Part shown: one piece after another, positions 24,447 to 28,856 of the stretch
How the letters are laid out: every line of letters starts with the position of its first letter
Position numbering within the stretch: position 1 is the first letter of the stretch
NCBI GenBank assembly: GCA_013316495.1
Contig: WSMP01000009.1
Span: 1-28,856, forward strand
Direction: 5' to 3'
DNA from: Angelakisella sp.
GTDB lineage: Bacteria; Bacillota; Clostridia; Oscillospirales; Ruminococcaceae
DNA length: 28,856 bases
Program-made: the position numbers and the translations under genes
The notes under the pieces: model-generated
Database searches by the model: none
What the model was told of the DNA's origin: nothing
Seen by the model: the letters and a program-made list of their open reading frames with translations, nothing else

Positions 24447-25067
24447 CTAGTCAAACTGTGTTTCCCACTGTTTGGCGCGGTGGGCCTCGAAGCAGAGGGC
24501 GATCTGCTCCTGGGTGTTCTTCTCCTCCGCCAGGGGAGGCAGATCCTCCAGGGAGAAGTAGCCGCTTTCGGTGGTTTCGCTGTTTTCCACAAAGGCCCCG
24601 CCCAGAAGGGTGCAAAGGACAAAGATTTTGCAGATTTTCCAGGCGTAAACCGGCTGGTTGTGCTTTTCCCTATCCTGTACCGCAATGATGCGCTCCGCCC
24701 GAACGGTGAGGCCCGCTTCCTCCAGCACCTCCTTGACGGCGCTTTCCGCCACCGAAAGGCCGGCGTCCACCCAGCCCCCTGGGAGGGACCAGAGGCCGTC
24801 CAGCTCCCGCACCAGCAGAATTTTTTCCCCCTGGAAGATGGCCGCTCTGGTATCCAGCTTGGGGGTCTGGTAGCCGCTTTCGCAGCAGAAGAGGTCCCGG
24901 ACCTTTTCCGGGGGGATGCCGCTCCCCTCCGTCAGCATCTCCGCCGCAATGTCCCGCACCCGCTGGTACCGCTCCAGGTCGAACCGGTCCCGGCCGTAGT
25001 GCAGCCCCGCCTGGGCGATGGATTGAAGCTCCACCGCCCAATCCAGCCAGTTTTTATTCCCTTTCAT
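24447..25067 (-). CDS. Nudix hydrolase with N-terminal helical domain
   Basis: A 206-residue protein with two parts. Residues 1-65 form the helical Nudix_N_2-type domain (WLDWAVELQSIAQAGLHYG, then DRFDLERYQRVRDIAAEML) found in hydrolases of X-linked nucleoside diphosphates. Residues 70-190 form the Nudix domain with WSLPGGWVDAGLSVAESAVK and EVLEEAGL near 93-120, giving a complete box. Family members act on ADP-ribose, CDP-choline or similar compounds; the exact substrate is unknown. Its start overlaps the upstream membrane-protein gene by 14 bases, so translation is probably coupled. Confidence 0.9.
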   Translation of the reverse strand: MKGNKNWLDWAVELQSIAQAGLHYGRDRFDLERYQRVRDIAAEMLTEGSGIPPEKVRDLFCCESGYQTPKLDTRAAIFQGEKILLVRELDGLWSLPGGWVDAGLSVAESAVKEVLEEAGLTVRAERIIAVQDREKHNQPVYAWKICKIFVLCTLLGGAFVENSETTESGYFSLEDLPPLAEEKNTQEQIALCFEAHRAKQWETQFD

Positions 25068-26082
25068 CCGCCCCGTCTCCTATATAAAGATTTGCCCTGT
25101 GCTTTCGGGCATACCGCCCCAGGCCGCCGCACCAAATAAGGAGGCCCAGCACCACCCCGAAGACCCTTTCATCCAGCCCGTAAAAGAGGCAGTTGAGGAT
25201 GCCCAGAGCCACCGCGGCGGCAAAGAGAAGATACAGCCGCTTTTGTATATTTTCCCGCCAATATACCGGCGGGGCAGGGCCCAGACGGGGGCCGATGTTC
25301 AGCCAAATCTGGCAGTATGTGAGAAGATAGGCAGCCCAGCGCAGCAGCACCGGCAGCAGTCCCCAAAGGCCGAAGTGCCGCGGCATCCAGGGGATGGGGA
25401 AGACCATATCCACCAGGAAGAAGGCGGAAAAGCCGTAGGCCAGCAGCGCCCCCGCTATATCCGCCCCCAGGGCAAAGCGGAGAAACGCCTCCTCCCCCGC
25501 CAGCCTCTGGCGGAGGCGCAGAAGAGGCCCCTGTCTGGCCTCCTCCGGGGGTTCTCCGGAGAGCTTGGTCCAGTTTTCCCGCAGATAATGGGCAATGCCG
25601 CTGAGGAGCCAAAAGACTATCAGGTAAAAAAATCCCAGAACCCACGAGGGCTCCTCCGGGAAAAGGAGGTACAGAAGCCCATAAGCCAAGAGCAGGACAG
25701 GGATACCATAGATCCATCTTTTAAAGATCTTCATCCAGTATCCCTCTGGGGTGGGCTTATAGGTGCGGGTAAGATTTACGGAGACGGAAAGGGCCGCCAT
25801 GGCATAGGCCATGGACCGGGGGCCAAGGGTGAGAAAGAGCAGCCCCAAAAGGTTCGGATCCGCAAGCCCTGCCCCGGCGGTTTGGTCGTAGATCCACAGG
25901 GCCCACGCCCCGGCGATGCTCGCCTGGGCCACCAGGTCCAAGATGATGCAGACACGCCGGAATACCCGGTTCCGGGTCAGGTACTTCCGGGCCCGCCAGC
26001 TGGCGGTGGGGTGGTCTTCCGGCTCCAACTCCGCATCCTTCGGGATGGGATACATCCACCCCGGACCGCCCTTTTGCAGCAT
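25054..26082 (-). CDS. Multi-pass membrane protein of unknown function
   Basis: A 342-residue integral membrane protein. After a charged N-terminal 42 residues come about eight hydrophobic segments (roughly residues 45-65, 78-100, 122-142, 146-166, 205-228, 238-260, 286-302 and 306-322). A cytosolic loop near 170-200 is Arg/Glu-rich. No transporter signature, catalytic motif or binding cassette is evident, and I do not recognise the family. GGAGG lies four bases before the ATG. It follows the gene at 26092 by nine bases and overlaps the Nudix gene. Confidence 0.8.
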   Translation of the reverse strand: MLQKGGPGWMYPIPKDAELEPEDHPTASWRARKYLTRNRVFRRVCIILDLVAQASIAGAWALWIYDQTAGAGLADPNLLGLLFLTLGPRSMAYAMAALSVSVNLTRTYKPTPEGYWMKIFKRWIYGIPVLLLAYGLLYLLFPEEPSWVLGFFYLIVFWLLSGIAHYLRENWTKLSGEPPEEARQGPLLRLRQRLAGEEAFLRFALGADIAGALLAYGFSAFFLVDMVFPIPWMPRHFGLWGLLPVLLRWAAYLLTYCQIWLNIGPRLGPAPPVYWRENIQKRLYLLFAAAVALGILNCLFYGLDERVFGVVLGLLIWCGGLGRYARKHRANLYIGDGADERE

Positions 26083-26091
26083 AGCGCCTCC

Positions 26092-26643
26092 CTACCTTCC
26101 TCCTGTATACTTTTGGTACACCCGCAGGTAGTTCCCCCCAAAGGAGATGGTGCGCAGGTCCTCGTAGGGGAGCACCGCCGCTTCGCTGTTCCAGCGGCCG
26201 TCCGCCCCCACCGGACGCAGGGTCAGGTGGTTTTGCTCCAGGGTGAGGACCTTCCCCACGTAGAAGCACAGCTCCCCCTCCCCGTCGGCGCATTCGGCAA
26301 TGCACCAGCCGCCGTAGCCCTTTTGGATGCCCTCCAGCAGCTCCTTCCAGTCCCGGCAGGCGGTGACGCCGGCAGGGGACTTCACACCTTGGTAGATGCC
26401 CTCCCCCTTCATCACCCGGCGGATAAAGTCGTTATCGTCGTACTGCTCCACCCCGCTGATCTCCCCCGCCCCAATGGCTAAATAGCCGTCCAGGGAAAAA
26501 TCCTGTTCGCGGGCCAGCACCGCAAGGGCGGGGCCGGTGAGCACCGGGATACCGCTCCAGCTGTCTCCCGTTTCGTCCCGGTAAACCGCCATCACCTGGC
26601 GCTTTTGGGCAGCGGCCTCCAGGGCCTTTATCATCTCGTTCAT
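26092..26643 (-). CDS. Uncharacterised two-module soluble protein
   Basis: A 183-residue soluble protein. Two halves look alike in outline, each a small barrel-like strand set that ends in a polar and aromatic strand: FSLDGYLAIGAGEISGVEQY near residues 50-69 and LPYEDLRTISFGGNYLRVYQ near 158-177. That suggests a duplicated Sm- or SH3-like module, but the call is tentative. ATG at 26643 is chosen because AAGGAGG lies nine bases upstream. A longer in-frame start at 26766 would add 41 residues translated from repeat DNA. It is the first gene of a four-gene operon. Confidence 0.75.
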   Translation of the reverse strand: MNEMIKALEAAAQKRQVMAVYRDETGDSWSGIPVLTGPALAVLAREQDFSLDGYLAIGAGEISGVEQYDDNDFIRRVMKGEGIYQGVKSPAGVTACRDWKELLEGIQKGYGGWCIAECADGEGELCFYVGKVLTLEQNHLTLRPVGADGRWNSEAAVLPYEDLRTISFGGNYLRVYQKYTGGR

Positions 26644-26675
26644 TTGGGAAAACCTCCTTAATAAAAGGGCGCAAG

Positions 26676-26880
26676 CGAGTGTCCGGCGTGCCGCCGGAGT
26701 CTCGCCCTCCGGAGTGCCTCCGGCGTCTCTCCCTAACCGCCCCCTTTGGGGGCTTAACTTTTGCAAGAAGCGTAAGCGAGTGCCTGGCCCGGCGTGCCGC
26801 CGGAGTCTCGCCCTACACGGCCTTCGGCCTTACCTTACTAAAAGAGCGTAAGTGAGTGCCTGGAGTTTTGGACTTCGCAC
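26676..26880. repeat. Mosaic intergenic repeat region C
   Basis: Short units with GTGCCGCCGGAGTCTCGCCC occur at 26687 and 26796, with a divergent copy at 26713. Units ending in GTGAGTGCCTGG or GCGAGTGCCTGG follow twice, at about 26770 and 26845. They correspond to parts of regions A, B and D in another order. No gene lies in 26644-26883. Confidence 0.75.
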
Positions 26881-26883
26881 TTT

Positions 26884-27585
26884 TTATTGTTCGCTTTGGC
26901 CGTTCTTCTTTTTGCTTCTTTTTCTTCTTTCGCAAGAAGAAAAAGAAGACATACACTCCCGGCAGAGCATCACCAGCAGGGTACCCTGGGCGGTGATGCG
27001 GGCGGTGTCCCGTATATGGTTGCTGACCCCCAGGGGGTAAGCGCCGGAAAGGGGGTAGTCCTCCAGGGGGTACTCCACCCCCGTTTCGGTGACCCGGCAC
27101 TCCCCGCTCATAGCAAAGAGGGAGAGGTAGGCCCCCTCCCCCAGGTAGGCGCCACGGCGCAGCTCCAGCGTCTCGTCCTGAATCACCTGCGCCCAGCAGT
27201 CCCGCTCCCGCAGCTCCCCCCTGGCCCCCCGCTCACAGAGGTAGCGCAGGGTTTGGAGGTTGGCCACGGTGTGGTCCAGCCGCCCCCCGGTGCCCCCCAG
27301 GATGATAAACCGGGTAAACCCCCTGGCAAGCCCCGCGTCCACCCCCAGGATGCAGTCGGTTTCGTCCTTGTGGGCGGGATGGACCTCCAGGTTCGCCTCC
27401 GGCTCCGGCATGGGGGCGGAGTCAAAATCGCCAATAGCCAGGTCGGGGGAAAAGCCCAGACGCCGGGCGGTAAAAAAGCCCCCGTCCGCCCCGATGACCA
27501 GGTCCCCCGGCTGCCGGGTAAGGCCCAGCAAATCGGCCTCCTCCACCGGCCTGCCGCAGAAGAGGATGCACCGGCCGCTTTTCAC
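26884..27585 (-). CDS. thiN: Thiamine diphosphokinase
   Basis: Makes thiamine diphosphate from thiamine and ATP. About 233 residues. Visible motifs are VIGADGGFFTARRLG near residues 31-45, DLAIGDFDSAP near 49-59, HPAHKDETDCILGVDAGL near 70-87 and ILGGTGGRLDHTVANLQTL near 95-113. GTG at 27585 is preferred because it overlaps the rsgA stop by four bases and has GGGAG upstream; an ATG at 27597 would add four residues. The last 22 codons (26887-26952), a Ser/Lys/Arg-rich tail, are encoded by the polypyrimidine hairpin repeat, which also supplies the stop codon. The family normally ends near LLVMLCRE. Confidence 0.93.
   Translation of the reverse strand: MKSGRCILFCGRPVEEADLLGLTRQPGDLVIGADGGFFTARRLGFSPDLAIGDFDSAPMPEPEANLEVHPAHKDETDCILGVDAGLARGFTRFIILGGTGGRLDHTVANLQTLRYLCERGARGELRERDCWAQVIQDETLELRRGAYLGEGAYLSLFAMSGECRVTETGVEYPLEDYPLSGAYPLGVSNHIRDTARITAQGTLLVMLCRECMSSFSSCERRKRSKKKNGQSEQ
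26897..26952 (-). repeat. Polypyrimidine-hairpin repeat, inverted copy inside the 3' end of thiN
   Basis: The perfect 15-bp hairpin CTTCTTTTTCTTCTT (26915-26929) with AAGAAGAAAAAGAAG (26934-26948), with flank CAAAAAGAAGAA read on the minus strand, matches the start of the elements at 8951 and 22000 in opposite orientation. Confidence 0.8.
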
Positions 27586-28484
27586 TTCAGCTCCCATTCC
27601 TTCACCCCCCGCAGCTCTTCGTAGATGGCCCGGTAGCTTTGGTGGCGGCTTTCCGGGATTTTTCCCTCCTCCACCGCCGCCAGCACGGCGCAGCCCTTCT
27701 CCACCCGGTGGCTGCACCCGGTGAAGCGGCATTTTTCCCGGTAGGGGCCGAACTCCGGGAAGCAGTCCTCCAGGGCCGCCGCCGGCATTTTTTCAAACTG
27801 CAGGAACTCCACCGCCGAAAAACCGGGGGTATCCGCAATATACCCCCCGTCCCCGGTGGGGAAAAGCTCCACATGGCGGGTGGTGTGCCGTCCCCGGCCC
27901 AGCTTGCGGCTGATTTCCCCGGTGGCCAGCTGCAGCTCCGGATAGAGGGCGTTAAGGAGGGTGGATTTCCCCGCGCCGGAGTTGCCGCAGAAGGCGGAGA
28001 GCCCCCCCTGGAAGAGGGCCCGCACCTGGGGGATGCCCTCCCCGGTGAGGCTGTTCACCTGGCAGACGGGGTAGCCCGCCCCCCGGTAGATAGCCGCTAG
28101 ATTGGCGGTGTCCGCCAGGTCCGGCTTGGTGAAGACCAAGGCCGCCGGGATGCCCCGCCGGGCGGCGATGGCGGTGAGCTTATCCACCACCAGGAGGTTG
28201 GGGGCTGGGTCGGCGGCGGAGACCACCAGCACCAGGCGGTCCAGGTTGGCAACCGGCGGCCGGATGAGGAAGTTTTTCCGGGGCGCCAGACCGGTGATGA
28301 AGCCTGCCCCTTCCTCGGTGGGCTGGACCTCCACCTGGTCCCCCACCAGCAGCTGGGTGGCCTCCTTCCGGAAGCGCCCCCGGCCCCGGCAGCGCAGCTC
28401 CCCGGCGCTGGTGCGCACCTGATAAAAGCCCCCCTGGGAGCGCAAAATCAGCCCCGTAAGGGCGCAGGGTTCTTTCTGTTCCAA
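27582..28484 (-). CDS. rsgA: Ribosome small subunit-dependent GTPase A
   Basis: RsgA is a circularly permuted GTPase that checks late 30S assembly. The 300 residues show an N-terminal OB fold (about 1-70), G4 as FTKPD near 118-122, then G1 as GNSGAGKST near 170-178, the switch region GRGRHTTRHVEL near 199-210, and G3 as DTPGF near 221-225, i.e. the permuted G4-G1-G3 order. The zinc site C-x5-CSH-x5-C follows near 255-268. The start is TTG at 28482-28484, with AGGAGGG six bases upstream. In many Firmicutes rpe lies between rsgA and thiN; here the two overlap by four bases. Confidence 0.96.
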   Translation of the reverse strand: MEQKEPCALTGLILRSQGGFYQVRTSAGELRCRGRGRFRKEATQLLVGDQVEVQPTEEGAGFITGLAPRKNFLIRPPVANLDRLVLVVSAADPAPNLLVVDKLTAIAARRGIPAALVFTKPDLADTANLAAIYRGAGYPVCQVNSLTGEGIPQVRALFQGGLSAFCGNSGAGKSTLLNALYPELQLATGEISRKLGRGRHTTRHVELFPTGDGGYIADTPGFSAVEFLQFEKMPAAALEDCFPEFGPYREKCRFTGCSHRVEKGCAVLAAVEEGKIPESRHQSYRAIYEELRGVKEWELK

Positions 28485-28498
28485 AAAATCCCTCCTGT

Positions 28499-28856
28499 TG
28501 CACTTCTTTTTCTTTTCACGAGAAAAGAAAAAGAAGCAAAAAGAAAAGCGGCAAAAGCTATCAAGAGATGGGTACAGTGTCTAAAACTTCAGGCACTCGC
28601 TGAAGCTCTTTGCAGGATCAGGGTAATACCCAGAAGGGAGCCTTATCTTCCTAAGCTCCCCCAGAAAGTGAGGAGCTTAGCCGGGATGCCCCCGGTGTCT
28701 CGCCCTACATGGCCCTAAGGGGCCTTAACCCTTCGAAGGGCGAAAGCGGCTGCCTGGAGTCTAAGCCAGCAGGGCCGAAGGCCAGTGAAGTTTCCGTCCC
28801 CCCTTTTCAAAGGGCTGGCGAAGCCCACGTGCCCGAAGGGACGCGAAGCGGCCCGT
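28499..28856. repeat. Mosaic intergenic repeat region D (runs off the window)
   Basis: It begins with a 15-bp hairpin, CTTCTTTTTCTTTTC (28503-28517) with GAAAAGAAAAAGAAG (28522-28536), a compensated variant of the other copies. A 9-bp hairpin CTAAGCTCC/GGAGCTTAG lies at 28651-28680. From 28683 the order of region A is repeated (GCCGGTGTCTCG-type unit, CCCTAAGGGGCCTTAACCC, AGCAGGGCCGAAGGCC, TTTCCGTCCCCCCTTTTCAA), followed by CGTGCCCGAAGGGACGCGAA as in region B. No gene is seen. Confidence 0.82.

Overview
The window is chromosomal DNA of a high-GC member of the Clostridia, most likely an Oscillospiraceae-type gut anaerobe. The evidence is Firmicutes gene neighbourhoods (trmK next to a Nif3-family gene, trmN6 near rsmI, rsgA overlapping thiN, rplM-rpsI with a structured leader), strong AGGAGG-type ribosome binding sites, GTG and TTG starts, pyruvate phosphate dikinase, sigma-54 and an NPDTG sortase substrate. 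The species cannot be named from the sequence alone.

Layout. 1-2761 (+): an overlapping operon of a SUKH-like protein, TrmK, an unknown protein and a Nif3-family metalloprotein. 2762-3493: a mosaic of intergenic repeats. 3494-6070 (+): a small membrane protein and the ribosome quality-control factor RqcH. 6118-10412 (-): a zinc-ribbon protein, then trmN6 / GNAT / rsmI, then rpoN. 10455-11170: a second repeat mosaic. 11252-13297 (+): a strongly folded leader, a Nudix hydrolase and a TrkH/KtrB potassium transporter. 13423-15182 (+): a lysis-type module of holin, unknown protein and GH25 muramidase. 15246-16831 (-): a decayed chemoreceptor. 17070-20889 (-): ppdK, then rplM-rpsI with a consensus promoter and L13-type leader. 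21008-21877 (-): a secreted papain-like peptidase. 22260-22611: a compact locus encoding a 29-residue hydrophobic peptide with a convergent antisense promoter, read here as a type I toxin-antitoxin candidate. 22707-23804 (-): a sortase-anchored surface protein. 24087-26643 (-): a four-gene operon with a Nudix hydrolase and membrane proteins. 26884-28484 (-): rsgA-thiN. The window ends inside a third large repeat mosaic.

Most genes are housekeeping: tRNA and rRNA methylation, ribosome assembly and rescue, r-proteins, central metabolism. The accessory signals lie between genes. The strongest is the 22.3-22.6 kb locus: sense promoter, leader hairpin covering the Shine-Dalgarno, 29-codon ORF, bidirectional terminator, antisense promoter, and a 19-bp 5'-3' RNA helix that closes only through two G-U wobbles. 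The second is an intergenic repeat family whose modules recur in both orientations, with paired (compensatory) changes in their hairpins; one copy supplies the C-terminus of ThiN. All assignments were made by eye from sequence and translated motifs; no database search or folding program was run.
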